The notes beneath the pieces were generated by a model. The model saw only the letters and a program-made list of their open reading frames with translations, was not told the DNA's origin and made no database searches. From Yamagishiella unicocca (lineage: Eukaryota > Chlorophyta > Chlorophyceae > Chlamydomonadales > Volvocaceae), in contig BDSL01000011.1 of assembly GCA_003116995.1 (NCBI GenBank), positions 1,178,001 through 1,242,000 on the forward strand: a stretch of 64,000 nt of DNA, in the 5' to 3' direction. The position numbers and the translations under genes were made by a program. How positions within the stretch are numbered: position 1 is the first letter of the stretch; each line of letters starts with the position of its first letter. Positions 12,663 to 25,800 of this stretch are shown one piece after another.

Positions 12663-15600
12663 ATGGGGGACTCACAGCCAGCACTTCTGCAGCCTCCTAA
12701 GCCAGCCTGTCAAACCCCCGACCGCCCAGGCCAGCCCGACGGGCGGCCCGTCACCTCTTCAGGCTCTGACGCTTCTGCATCCGTCGATGAAGAGGACGAG
12801 AGTGACAGCGGGAGCGATGAATACTCTGAGCCGGCGCGCAGGGGCGGGTCGCGCAGGGTGGCAAGCAAATCATCCATGCGAAAGCGACGGAAGCGACCGG
12901 AATGGACTCGCAACGAGGTACGCAGGATTGACCACTGTTGTTATGCCAGTGTGTCCTACGTGATGTTTTGGCCGTCAAGCCGATTTCGCTTGTCTCGCTA
13001 CCAGAGGGATTCGAATCGTTTTTTCACGCCTAACAGGAGGAGACCCTCGCTCAACTACATTGCGGTGTTGGCAACCAGTGGTCTTTGATTGCTGCACGTC
13101 TGCCGGGCAGGACAGCGAATGAAGTCAAGGCAAGTTAACTGGTGTTCGAACGTATACGGCCCACGTCCTAGCCATTTACACGCGCCATCTTACCCCGCAC
13201 TTTGCTTGCGAAATATGTGGCTTAAATATAAACCTTTGGCTTGTGATGGAGCGCCAAGGGCTTGCGATAAAAGCTGGGAATGCAACAAGCGCCAGAAACC
13301 CACAACGCTTTTCTTGCCACGATTCAACCCAATTGGCTACCAGAAGTCAATTGATGTACATCCAGATTTTGATACGGCGTTGAAGTTACTGTGCCGCATC
13401 CCGGCTTCGTCGCGTTGTTATTGTGCAGAATATTTGGCACAGCACGCTGCGCTCCAAGCACCTCAAAGCGCGCTCTCTGCTACGCGCCTATGCGACAGCA
13501 TTAAATGGCCGCTGGGAGGATGAGGCTGCTAGGCAAGAAGCGTACACCGCCGCTTTGCGCCAACACGCGAACGACGGCAACGTCGAGGGCGGCGCGAAGC
13601 CGCAGGCAGCACACGGTGTTTCGGATGCGCCTGGAAGCCCCAAAGACCGGCAACAACTGCATCTGCCTCAGCAGGGCGTTACGTCAACTCGACCTGGACA
13701 AATGGCCGATGCCAGTTTGCCTGCAGCCACGCCCGCGCAGCAGCACGCGCAGGACACCAGCCGCACGCCCCCTCCGCTGCCCTTCCATCGGGGTAGTAAA
13801 GGAGGCCCCGCAACCACTCCCCGGTCCGCTGTCGACAAGTCCTCGGCGCGTGGTGGCCAGCAACGAGGTGGCACCACCAAGCGCGCAATGTCGCCACCCG
13901 CACCTAACGCCGCCAGTGCCGGCGCAACGGGGCCTATCGGAGGGCTCTGTCTAGGTGCGAATGCCCCACCGGTTCATTCTCTGGGGCGGCCACCGTACAC
14001 GCGTAATCGTCTCCTAGCCCTGACCCCGTACTCCTGCTGTGCTTCCGCTCTGACCGATTGTCTTTGCGTGCCGCAACCTTTCCAATCCATCTAGTCTCCT
14101 GGCCCTGTGCAACACCCGTAACGCTCCTCGCGGCTCTCCACCCTGGTTGTACGACACCGCAGGAACACCCGTCGCGCTGGACGCGGCCTGCGGGTATCCT
14201 ACCGAGCTGCGGGTGCCGCCGGCAGGTGCTGCCGGCGCCCTCCTGCCACCAGCGCAGGCCGCGACAGCCAACGTTGTACGGCGCAGCGGCAACGGCGACA
14301 GCATGGTACCGGTAGGCCCTGCGGCAACCGCCATGCAGCCGCCACCAACTGCCACCGCGCGCCCACTCGAAATGTCCTTCGGAGCCGCCTGGAGCCCTCA
14401 GCCGCTGCACCCGTCGCAGCGGCCGTGGCCACCTACGAGCCAGGACGGCTACCAGCTGGACATGCAAGCCATATGGTCTAAACAGCAGCAGCAGCCTCAT
14501 CCCCTGGCAGCCCAGGCCCAGCCCCGGCCCCAGGCCCTGCCCCATGCCCAGCTTCCGCAGGTGGTGACAACCAAGGCCGAACCAACTGACGCTTCGGGGG
14601 GCCCGCAACAGCAGCAGCAAGTGCTGGGCTTTCATTCGCTGGACACGTGGCTGGGCAGACTGGATACGGCCATCATGGTGCAGGAGGAGGACGGCGCAAC
14701 AGGCGGCGGAGGGCCGGGAGGCGGCGAACCTCCCCGCCGCGGGGCCGACTCGACGAGCAGCAGTGCGGCCCGAGCCGTCGGCGTCGCTGCTGCGCTGGCC
14801 GCCGGGAGCCACCGTCTCCAACAACATGAGGCCAACGCCGCGAGCTGCGACGCGTCGCTCCTGATCGAGTCAGGTGAGTGCCGCGGCCGCGCCGCGACCG
14901 ACCCTATGTCTTGAAAAACAATGTCATTTTGATGCGTTTGGTTGCACGCGTGCGGGCTCTTGTGTTAGATGTACGTATGGGGGGCCACATTGTTGTCACA
15001 TGTGAAGGGCAAGCGCACCGCACCGGCAGCGGCTTTGCAGCGGTTTTGCGCTTGCTTGAGTTGAATGTGTGGTGCGCACGAAACCATGGATCTGTCGGAA
15101 TGCCCCCAACCGAGATGCGCCGCACGTGCTTGTGCTGTCAGCGACTTGCGTCCCTGTTCCACTTCGCACGCCCAGAGCCCAGAGTTAGGACCGTGCGAGG
15201 TGTCGGCACTCATGCTGCCGACGCCGACGTGACACTAACAAACCTGCGGCCGGATTCCACAAAACGCCGAGCGGGAATCTAATTCCAAATCTGCGACACG
15301 ATACAAAACGCCGAGCGGGAATCTAATTCCAAATCTGCGGCCGCGCAGGCCGCAGCCGGTTGACGTGGCCCCACCTGGGCCAACGGCCTGCCGGCCCGCC
15401 TTGCACCGGCCTCGCAGGGCCGGCGAGTGGCGTTTGGAGCAGCAACAGCGGCGCCACTGCTCCGTACCTCCAGTCGCCGCCGACCGATGGCGGTCCGGTC
15501 TTGAACGCGCCTCGTCCTCAGATGGCGAGCCAGCAGGCCAACGCCAACGCGAACGCCATGGACATATCTCCGCCACGCGGTGGCAGTAGCACGTCTGCCA

Positions 15601-16436
15601 GCGGACCCATGGGTCACCAAAGTCCTGCCCACGGCCCGTCGGGCCCTTGGCACCAGTACGTCATGCACGAAGGCGCCTTGGCATTGCCGTACGGTGTCCC
15701 GGTGGGTATGCCTCCTGGCCCAACCAACGCCGACCTGAAGGCACCGGGCCGGCATCCGGCGGCGGCGTGGGCTGTCCCTAGGCAGCCCTCATTCGTCAGC
15801 ACTGCGAGGCCGTTGGCGGTTATGCCGCCGCCTGCCGGCTGGCGGCACCAGCAGCTTCACACGCCGCATCGACCAGTGGTAGGCGGCTTGCACGCTGGGG
15901 GCTTGAACGCCGTGAGCGGTATGCCCATGGTGCCCGTGGGGGTGCCGCCGCTGCCGCCGCACATACTGGCGCCTTCGCCCTACGTCGTGCGACACAGCCC
16001 GTACCCGCAGTTTGACCAGAGCAGCCGGCACCTAACAAGGCCGGAGGAAGAAATGCACCATCAGCAGTATTGGCACGAGCTGCAGTCTCGGCAGGAGCAG
16101 CATTACCAGCAGCAGCAGCTACTGTACCAACAGCAGCAACAGTACTATCTCCAACAGCAGCAGCAGCATTATCAGCGCCAGCAGCAGCAGTACCAGCAAC
16201 AGCAGCAGCAGATACAACAACAGCACCAACAGATGCAGCAACAGCAGCAACAGATGCAGCAGATGCAACAGATGCAAGAACAGCAGCAGTGCAAGCAGGA
16301 GCAAGATCAGCAGGAGCCGCCGCAACAGCAGCAACAGCAGCCGGCCGCTGCTGTGCCTGGGGAGGACGTCATTACGATGGGTTTCGGAGCGCTACAGGAC
16401 CCGCAGCTCCGCTGGTGCCTACTAGACGGGGAGTGA
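12663..16436 (+). CDS. Single-repeat MYB protein with Gln-rich C-terminus
   Basis: Probable nuclear DNA-binding regulator. Exons 12663..12917, 13037..13129, 13429..13954, 14163..14873 and 15349..16436 join in phase to about 890 residues. One MYB/SANT repeat spans residues about 78-125, built across three exons: RPEWTRNE, then [31 protein letters not shown], then [14 protein letters not shown]. The three helix tryptophans are W81, W100 and W119, spaced 19 apart, and the third helix has the usual LPGRTxNExK(N)xW pattern. An acidic Ser/Asp/Glu tract and a basic RKRRKR stretch precede it. The rest is low-complexity Pro/Ala/Gly, with a Gln/His/Tyr tract near residues 770-860 resembling an activation domain. 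Intron 2 uses a GC donor (GCAAGT at 13130), needed to keep the MYB helix intact. No second repeat was found, so it is not R2R3. The target is unknown. Confidence 0.83.
13130..13428 (+). other. GC-AG intron in the MYB gene
   Basis: The exon ends ...GAAGTCAAG and the intron starts GCAAGTTAAC, ending TTGTGCAG. Splicing here joins ANEVK to NIWHS, completing the third MYB helix in phase 0. No GT nearby gives a valid frame. GCAAGT is the strong consensus of rare GC-AG introns. Confidence 0.75.
15259..15339 (+). repeat. 37-bp direct repeat (period 44) next to a splice acceptor
   Basis: Two identical 37-base copies (15259..15295 and 15303..15339), each beginning ACAAAACGCCGAGCGGGAAT, lie just upstream of the exon-5 acceptor of the MYB gene at 15348. 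Confidence 0.9.
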
Positions 16437-19400
16437 GGCCGCGGCGGCCGCCGCATCGGCTCTCACTCACCTACTGACCCAAGAGGCCGGGTGGTCATGG
16501 ACTAACCTGAGCCAATACACGGTCCAGACTATCGTAATGAGGGTCGCGATCGGGTCGGTCGTGCAGGGCACAGTTGTCCCTAAGTGTTAGCTGAATGTTT
16601 TGCGCGTGCGTCGAATTCTGTTGGGGGATGCGGCGGTGGCGAGCTTTGGCGGCAGCGCCCTGGGAGGTCGAGGGGTTACTGCGAAGGAGGTGGTGTGATG
16701 AGGATTGCGGGCGCCTGGGTTGCTCTCCGCTTGCGGCATGTCGCCGGCAAGAGAGTGCCGGGGACCTTTTTCATTATGGGTGTGTACTGCTTTTGCTTTT
16801 TGAATGACGTCGTACACCTGCCCGTACGACATAGGCGCCGTCATAGTACCTCGCGGCCTCCCAATGTCCGTTAAGGAGTGGTAGATTTGGTGCAGGAATG
16901 TTTGTTGCACCAGGACATTGGTAGAGGACCCGGGACCTAGCTAGAGCGCGCAGCCGGTCAGAGCCTGGCGGAACACACTGGCGGTTACACTAGGACGGCG
17001 GCTGGGAAGAAACAAGCAGCGCAAGCTGCGTATCGTACCTCAGGGGATCGTACCGCGGCGCGACCTGCCGTACACGTACGTCTGCCCTTGCTTTGAGGCA
17101 CAGTTTGCTCGTATGCAAAGCCACTTGGTTTAGATGAGGAGCGGCACAGACTGTTTGCTTTGTCTCCATCTGCGTGCGTATTTTGCGGGACAGCTGGCAT
17201 GCCCGAAATAGGCATGTGCCCGAAATATTAAAAATGTTTCATGGATGGGAGAGCAGCGTTCGGGGGCTGTCGGTCGTGTGGCGACTTGCCCAGTAATGGT
17301 TGTACTGTTATAACAGAGGATGTAGGCAGTGCAGATCTTCCACTTTGCGCCACAAGGAGACGCAGTGTTGGCGTCGGAGGCGCGTAAGAAGCGGAGGAAG
17401 TGGCCGAATCGAGACCCCCGCAATATGGCAAATTTGGTACTGAGAAGGTGCCTAGGACTGCTCGGCGGCGCCCGAGCTGTGCATCAATTTCTAATTCCTG
17501 CATTTTGCCTTTGTACTTGTGGCGCGGTGGACCTTTGTTTTTCCTAGTTGGTAGGCCCGCGGGCGGGCAACGACCACCTAGCGGCGTTGCGCCTCGTGTG
17601 CCTCCCTTTCCGTGTCGGCCCTTCCCTTCCGTCCTGCTATTGAGCGGGAGCTAGGGTCAGCATTCAGACACTTCAGGCATCTTTTGGCAGTGGTGATGTG
17701 TGGCCGTAGTGAGTTGGCGCAGGAGGAATGTAGCCACACTTGTAGGTACGACGTCCGACACTAATATCAGGACACATGTCTTAACTTGGACTTCGTACTT
17801 GGCACCGCAGCTTGTAGCGGTCGTGCAGCAGGGAACCCTCGTTTGGTTTCGAAGCGGGGCGGCTGTCAGAGGAGCCCGTCGTATGATAAGGTGCGTGAGG
17901 TAGGGAGTCATGTTGCTGGGTGAGCCCCGTGTGTGGTTGTGGCAAGGCTCTGACAAGCGCCTTGCTTTTGGCGGTCCGGTGCGATAGATGTACCATCGGG
18001 CCCTTCTGGCCGCCCTGCAGCATCAGGCTAGTTGTAGGATTTGCTGCAGCGGGCAGGTGTACTCTTCTGGCAAAGAGCTGTTTAAGATTTTGCAGATGTA
18101 TGAAGCCATGGTATGTGAAGGTAATGGTGGTGTGGTAGGGGGTTGATGATGGCGGCTGCAGGGCTCCTCTTACAGCTTCTGTGTGTGGGGCTTACTGGCG
18201 CCAGGCAGCAGCGAATGGATATTCTTACGACATGCTTCGTTCCTTGTTAGTCGTTGAACGCGCCCTCACGGTCGGTGTCTTACATGGGTGCCGAACCTGC
18301 GGCGGTATGGCCGACGCAGCAAAATCCCCTCGTGCGATGCGCTGCGTTACTTGTTCCGCAATGTGGCTGTGTGACGCGTCCATGCATCCATTGGCTGCGC
18401 ACCTTCCTTCCTTTTCGCGTTCGTCTTGTGGTTTTTTCCCCTTCTTTCCTCGTGTTTTTGTCCCACCTTTTTGTGGAGCAATTACTTTTCTTTCTAGTTC
18501 TTTCTTCCTAGTACCTTTTTAATTCCGATATCAGTGCTGTGATACCCTGCACGCGGCAGGCAGCTCCTGTCCGTGCAAATGACGGAAACAATAAGTGCTG
18601 AGGGTGCCGCGATGGGGCACTGCTTGCTTTTCGAGGAGCTGTCACTGTGAGTTCCCATATTGGTGGTGTGCTGGGGCGTGGCCGCTTGGCCATAGCGCGT
18701 GAGAGCCTTTTTTTCGGGACGGGGGCACTTATTTGTATCTCTTGTGGGACGTGGCAAGCAGCCCCTTGCGTCATCGCCACGCTTGTCTGCGTGTTAATTT
18801 GCCGGTTAGCCGCGAAACACGTGCCTCGACTCTTGAGTGTGTCCGTGGCAGTGCTAGACGTGTACGGCCTGGACGTTTTACTTTTTACAGTGGCCGAGAT
18901 AGGGCAATGGCCATGTGACGAGGCATGGCGGTAGGACATACGCCTACCGTGCTCGGCCAGGATATCCCATATGTGAAGCATCTCTCATGTTCAGTCTTTC
19001 GACCATCATGTAAACCTTGAAACCGCTTCACAACCGCCTTTCCAACCACCGCAGCAACATCTACCGAAACGCGGCACGGAAGGCGTACTTCTTGACTGCT
19101 CCCCTGCACTGCACAACGATCGGGAGTAATGGGGCCGGGCGATCTCCGACGAACAGCTGAGGACTAACCCCGCCCAGCACCACCCCCGGAAAGCCGGCTC
19201 AGTCCTCTGAAACAGCACTCTCACCTGCTGCAACCCAGGCCGCTCTCCGCTGCCTTTGCTACAACAATGCCCTTCACTATGATATCATACCGCTTCGCGC
19301 CAACGACGATGGTGATGTTCAGGATGATGATGCCACTTGCAGCACGTCGTTTGCGTGTGTACACGGGGACCAGCCCCCTGAAGAGCAGGCCTGGTCAGCC

Positions 19401-19805
19401 CGGTAGCCAAGGTTGCGTGCCCGCACCACTCCATTCCCACACCTGCTGCGGCGCCAGCCGCGAACAGCTCACCGTTCGATGAGCTGCTGCTCTGTTTGCC
19501 GGTGTGAATCTCAATGCATGCACTATGTACTCAACCCGCCTCTGGGGTCGTATCTCGTATGACCACTTCGCGCCACGACATCAGCAGCCGGTGATCAGCA
19601 GCCACCAGCAAGCCAGCCCCTCCCTGGACTGCAAAACGTATCGCTGCTACCGCTGACGTATCTCTCCCCCTCTGCAAATATTGAAACACAGCCGCGCTGC
19701 ATCAAAGCCGTCGCGGCATCAGAGCTCCACTCCACTCTCCACACGCCCCCGCACATGCAGTTATGCTGCTGCACAGAAGAACACGGCGCGGCTGCACGGG
19801 TGCCG
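16437..19805. other. 3.4-kb spacer between convergent MYB and SBE genes
   Basis: Holds the 3' ends of the plus-strand MYB gene and the minus-strand branching enzyme gene. No exon with family similarity was found. On the minus strand the first TGTAA downstream of the branching enzyme stop is at 18885..18889; on the plus strand the first after the MYB stop is near 19011. These suggest long 3' ends that may overlap, but the motif is short. Confidence 0.4.
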
Positions 19806-22800
19806 CTACACGCGGCCGTCTTGCTCGTCGCCACTGGCCAGGCTGAGCCCGCCGGCCACCTGGGTGACAACGGGTCCCGTGTCCTGGGGCCGATGCTGCT
19901 CGTTGCGCCGCGCCGGCTGCCAGTGGGTGTGGGTGTCGGCGTTGTAGTACGCGACGGCCGTGCGCGAGGGCGCCAGCACCTGGGTCAGGGTGTGGGTGGT
20001 GCCGAGAAGACCCGCTTACACGACATACCGGCACATAGGAAATTGAGGGCAGAAACTAGCTGGCGACGAGGGAGGCGGGTGGGGGTGGAGGTGCGGCGAT
20101 TACTTGTAGTGTGTGCAGGGGCGCACGGGTGGCGGAAGGACTGGGCCAGGTCAGAACCCCTATTCCATGGCCTGACGAAACGGTAACCGCACAACAAGGT
20201 TAACGGGAGCTGAAACCACACAGCCGCGGCACACACCACACCACCGCGCCAGACACCCACCCGGATAGAGTGCTCTCGGTCGCGGCTGGTGCCCGCAGGC
20301 ACGGGCTCTGAGAAGTGGTCGGTGTCGTGGCCCACCTGCTCCAGGGAGGGCACGTGAACGGTGTCGGTGAGGGCACGTGTACGGTGTCGGTGAGGGGAGG
20401 ACGTTACTGGGGAAGTCCGGTTATGAAAGGGGCTACCGCATTCCGTGCATGTTGCTGCGCCAGGACTGGAAGCCTCTACCGGTAAGAATTCGTGCGGATA
20501 TAGCCTCTGTAGCCCAGATGGGGGTTCCCCCCAGGTAGGAATTCGTGCGGATAGTGTCCCAGCGGCCCCCACTGAGCTTCCCGCCGCCCCCTGCCCCTCA
20601 CTCCCCCGAACCTCTCACCCGCCCCACGCCTCCGAAGTCTGAGGCGTCAGAGTCCAGCGCCACCCGCCACTTGCCGGGCACCGGCACCGCCACCCGGTAG
20701 CTCTCCAGGGAGGCTGTGGGGCTCCAGTTGAACACGAACAGCAGCGGGCCGCGCTCAAAGACCAGGACCTGAAAGGTTGACGGTTGGCGGTTGGGATGAA
20801 TGGCGAGGGTGGCCGATGGTACCGTGTTTGGGAGGCCAAAGCTTAGTTGGGTCAGAGACGAGGGTGATGAGGAGGCAGGAGCCGCAGCGAGCAACTTCTG
20901 GATTTGAGTGAGTGATGGAAGCGAAGTCAAAGCTAGCGGGGAGAAGGGCTGCAGGCGTGCAGCGCTAACTGGCACGCTGGTTAGATGGTGAGTGTGCTGG
21001 GGAGGCAGACCGACTCGATGCCTGGATGCCAGCCGGCAAGAAGGCAGCGCAAGAAAGGAAAGGAGGGGGCCAAGTAAGGGCATCATGCCACCAAAACATC
21101 TTCCATCGCATTGACCTGTCGGTGTCGCTCTTTCCCAGCCGTACCTGCTCCTGCTCGTCCATGTGGGTCACCCACTGGTGCTTGGACGAGAGGACGCCGT
21201 AGTGCTCGTCCAGGGCCATCATGGCCGCGTCCCAGGCCTGAAGCGAAAGGGGGGGGAAGCGACGGAGGCGGGGACGAGCGGTACGTGTCTGGCACGGCGG
21301 TTACGCGCGAGCACGTGCTGTACGGCAGGGACGAGATGCTGACGCATGCTAGGAGCGCAACCCTCCCGTCTCCTCCTAAAGCACCCGTCACCCGGAACCA
21401 TCCGCGCACCCCAATCCCGACCCGACCAACACCCGCAGCCCAGACCCGCCTCCCCCGCCCACGGTCTGCCTCTCGGGCATCCACGGGTCTTCCTCGAGCC
21501 TCTCACAACTCCCTCACCTCTCACAACTCCCTCTCCTCTCACAACTCCCTCTCCTCTCACAACTCCCTCTCCTCTCACAACTCCCTCTCCTCTCACAACT
21601 CGCCCCCGGCCTCACCTGCAGGAACTTGTACCTGAGGTGCGAGGTGTCCGCCAGGGACCACTGCCGGCGGCAGTAGTGGTGGCTCCAGCCGTTGCCGTCG
21701 CGGGGGAAGTCGATCCACTCGGGGTGTCCGAACTCGTTGCCTGGCCCACGTGGGGGTTACAGAAAAGAAACGGTTACCAGCCCACGTGGGCGGGGGTGGG
21801 GGAAAGAGAGTGAGCGAGCGGTGTTGACTCGGTGGGTCGCGGGGTGGCTTCCTGACGGTGTACAGACCTCCAGCATACACACAGATTATGCGCCTGGTGA
21901 TGTGCCTGGTCCGGGATGGCGACCCAACGGGACATCCCCCCCGGCGCCAAGGATGACGCTAGCTAGGGCCACGAGCCAGCTCCCTCTCCCCCCAAGGTCC
22001 GCGCACACGCACGTCTCACCCATGAAGCTCAGCCAGCCCTCGCCGCCCAGGGCCATCGTCACCAGGCGAATCATCTGCGGGGAAGGGGAGGGGAAGGGAG
22101 CGGGTGAGGGTGGCGGACTTACGATGCGGGGGACGCAGACAGCGGGCCCGCCGGCATGGGGCGTAGGTGGGCGCACCCCCGGCGGCGGGGGCTCCGACCC
22201 CAACCCCCCTTGCCTATTACTACACCTCAGCCGCGCCTCCGCTCCTGCTCTTTGGCGCGCCGCTACGCTGGACCGTCACCTTCACCGCCCTCGGTTTGTC
22301 GGCCGTGGATTCGCGGATTCTCTTATCAAACCCCCTGACCCGCACCTCTCCCTCCTCACGAGTTTCTGATACCCCTACCCGCCCCTCACCCCCACCTCCC
22401 GCCCCTGGCCCCCCCATCTCCCGCCCCTGGCCCCCCCACCTCCCGCCCCTCGCCCCACCTTGTGCAGTGCCATGCCCCTCGCCACCACCTCGCTGGGCTC
22501 CGTGAGCGCGCTCATGCCGCTGTACATCTCAGCACCCATCAGGCGGAAGGCCACCGTCTGGTCACCAACCATCGCCTGGAGGAGGGGGAAGGACACGGGC
22601 GAGCGGGCAGGTGGGCATGGAGGTGCGGACTGCCTCGGTCGCAGGAGGCGCAAAGGGGAGGCAATAGCGGACGGCCGAGGTGGAAAAAAACTTGGTAGTT
22701 ATTTATTCAAATCTTTGGTTTTGGATTTGAATTTGGCGGTTTTTAGGCTTAGGCTGGTTTCGGGTTTTCAGCAGGTTTTAGGTTTTCGGACGGTTTTCAG

Positions 22801-25800
22801 GGTTTTGAAGCCATTGCGAAGTGCTGCGTAGCTGCACTTCACGGTGGGCGAGTTCGAAGGGTTCGCACTTTTGTGGTAACGCGTTTTCTTGTCACTCTTT
22901 TGACAAGGGTATGCTCCAGGGTATGCTCCAGCATTATGAACGAGGAACTTCGCCCGCCCGCCGCCTCCCAGACGACGAACGCCAGATGGACCCGGTGTCC
23001 CCGTACCTTGTGAAGCGGCTGTCACCGGTGTCACCGGTTTCACCGGTTTCACGGCCCGAGGGGCCACGCCGCTGCCGCTGCCAACATGCGCCCGCCGCAC
23101 ATACCGAGGTCCCAAGCCTGACACCGCCCGAGGCCACCACCCTGGGCTCGAAACCCCTGGTCGCCACTGCATTGCGACGAGAGCGCTGCCGAGGGCTGGC
23201 GAGAAGAGCTCCGTCAACGAGTCTAGCCTTTCAGGATATCGCGCAAAATTCATTGAGTCGCTCAATTATTCATCCAGTCGCTCGTTTACTCATTAGCTCG
23301 TTCATTCCTGTAAGCCGATACGCTGCTGTCTCCTGCGTTCACGCATCTGGTTTTCGTTTCGGGTGCTTCCTGAGTTTTGGCCCTGGCGTCCTACTGGTGC
23401 CTCCCCCCCCGCATCGTCTAGCGCCGCTCTGGCGGTGATTGGTGTGTATCCCTCCGTAAGATGTTACCTGACCTGTCTCATGCGTCTTCTGCTGCTGCTG
23501 CTGCTGCTAGCAGGTGCGGTCGCCGCCCCAGCTCTCCGTACATGCAATTGAACTCGCGCACGCTAATATGCTCGTCTTTGCTCCTTTTCTTGCCAACCAT
23601 GGATAGCCAACCAAGGCCCATCTGGCCAAGGCCGCAGCCTTTCCAGTCCGCAGCGACTGAGGCCGGGGCTGAGCATCCTCGTGCAGTTTTGCGGTCCCGA
23701 AGATGGAAGCAGGACCGGCTTAACAGGGTCGGCGATAGAGGAACCGCGATTGAGGGTCCCGACGGCAAAGGCACGACTACGACCGTTGCGCTGACAAAAG
23801 CTGGCGGTCAGCCTTCAGGCTCCCTCGCTTCCTCCTTCCGTCGGAGCCACCACCAGTTGCAGTGCTTGGTTGCAGCGCTCCTCGACAAGTGAGCCTCCTT
23901 GCCGGCTTTGGCACCTTTAACCCTAAAGCCCTGTTTGAACTCCCGCACCCTGATCTTACAATTCGAGCCCACGTCCTAACGAGAGGGGACCGGAGAAGGG
24001 ACCGTCCCACGTCCTAACGAGAAGGGACCGGAGAGGAGCCAATGTCATGAGGTGCAACAGCGACACACAACCGCACCGGCAGGAGCGAGTGCAAAACCCA
24101 ACGTGGAAAACAGGGTAGGCAGAATCCCACCGCGTTGACATCGCCCCTCGTGCCACCAACCACCACCAACTGACCCCAGTACACGCCCCCCACCCCACCC
24201 CGCCCCGGGCACAAAACACACACGCACACGCATGCAGACGCACCTGGTCGTGGCTCTCCGCGTAGGCGATGCTGGCTTCTGTGTAGCGCCGGTTGCACAG
24301 CGCCGACACCTCCAGGGAGGGAAGCCGGGTGGTGGGAAGGAGAAGAGGTGGGCGTAAGGCAGGCATCTGGGGCTCCCGGCTCGGCACGGTGTTTGGTCAC
24401 GGTTTCGCGCTTTTGAGTCAGGGTTTCGCGGCGGGTTTCCCCTCCCCTGGAGCCCTCTCCCCACCCCTCCCACGCCCCGCTCACCAGATCCTGCATACGC
24501 CACTTCTCGTCCCGCGTGTGTTTGAGCAATTCGATCCACTTGTCGGGGATGGACATGTTCAGCCGCGCGTCGAAGCCCACTCCGCCCTCCTCTACCGGCC
24601 GGCACAGCGCGGGCATACCGGACACGTCCTCGGCGATGGTGACGGCCTTTGCGTTCATGGAGTGCGCGGGTGAGAGGAGGGGGGACGTGGCAAAGACGTT
24701 GTTGGGAGAGGGATGAGCGGAAGAGTTGTCGGGTTTTAGTCGTAAGGGTTAGGGGCTTTAGCTGTTTGGCCGCTAGGAAGCGGGGTAGGATGGGCAGACG
24801 GGGAGGAAGGAGATGGCACGAAATGAAAGGGGCTGGAGCCTCGTAACCCCGTTGGAACGGGTTCGTCGATTGCTTCGGGCGCCGGTCAGCTCGAAACCTC
24901 GCTCCCTCCCTTTCCCCCCGGGCCGCGACCCTTCTCCCCCCCCTTCTTCCCCATGCATAACGCAGCCCCCACCTGCGGCAGCATGCCGTGCACCAGGCTG
25001 TTGGCTAACATGAGGTACACCACCGCGTCGACGTTGGTGGCGGGACCCAGGTACTCGTGGTAGGCCCCGGAGAAGGATGTGTGGATGCCGTGGTGGTGGT
25101 ACAGCATGGAGGTCACCCCATCGAACCTGACACGGCGCGGGTAAGGTTGTGCGGTAATTAAACTCGACTTTGCCCCGAAAGTGTTTGGCGCTTCATGGCA
25201 TGCGCCCAAATGTTAAAGCCATGCTGCCTGTCCCTTGCTACCCCCCAAGGCCACACAGTTTTTGGCTTCACGTGTGCGCGATGCTTCCGGCCTAGAATGG
25301 CAGGCCTGCCTCAACGTTCCGTAGCCATCGGTACCCGTCCTTATGGTTCCGTCGCTTTGCCGCCGATACTTTAAACCAGCGAACCCCTCTTCTCCCTCCC
25401 AACCATCGATCCTCTCTGCAGCCGGCTGGCTCTGTCGCCCACCTGAATCCGTCGAAGCGGTACTCCTCCTGCCAGAAGCGCAGGTTGGAGAGCAGGTAGC
25501 GCAGGGTCTGGGGGAAACAGTCGGGAGGGGTTGGGGGTCAGGAGGTGGGGGCCGGAGATGAAGGGAGGCGACGTGCTGTTTAGATGGTGGGAGGGGAAGA
25601 CCAGCGCGACTTGAAGAGATGGGGAGCGGGCGGTGAGGGGTGGAGTGCTTGCCGCGTGATGGGTCGTGACGCACGTGGCGACCTTCGTGATGGGTCGTGA
25701 CGCACGTGGCGACCTTCGTGATGGGTCGTGACGCACGTGGCGACCTTCGCCTCACCTCGATATTTGAGTAGTTCAGGCAGCGGCTGTCCCACAGGCGGTG

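Noticed and set aside
16119..16334. Poly-Leu/Ala frames opposite and beside the MYB Gln tract
   Set aside because: Shadow frames of CAG/CAA codons.
19980..20260. Missing SBE micro-exon between EHSIR and VLAPSRT
   Set aside because: The direct join is in phase and aligns with the family's HSF-x-V-x-x-PSRT block, so no exon is missing.
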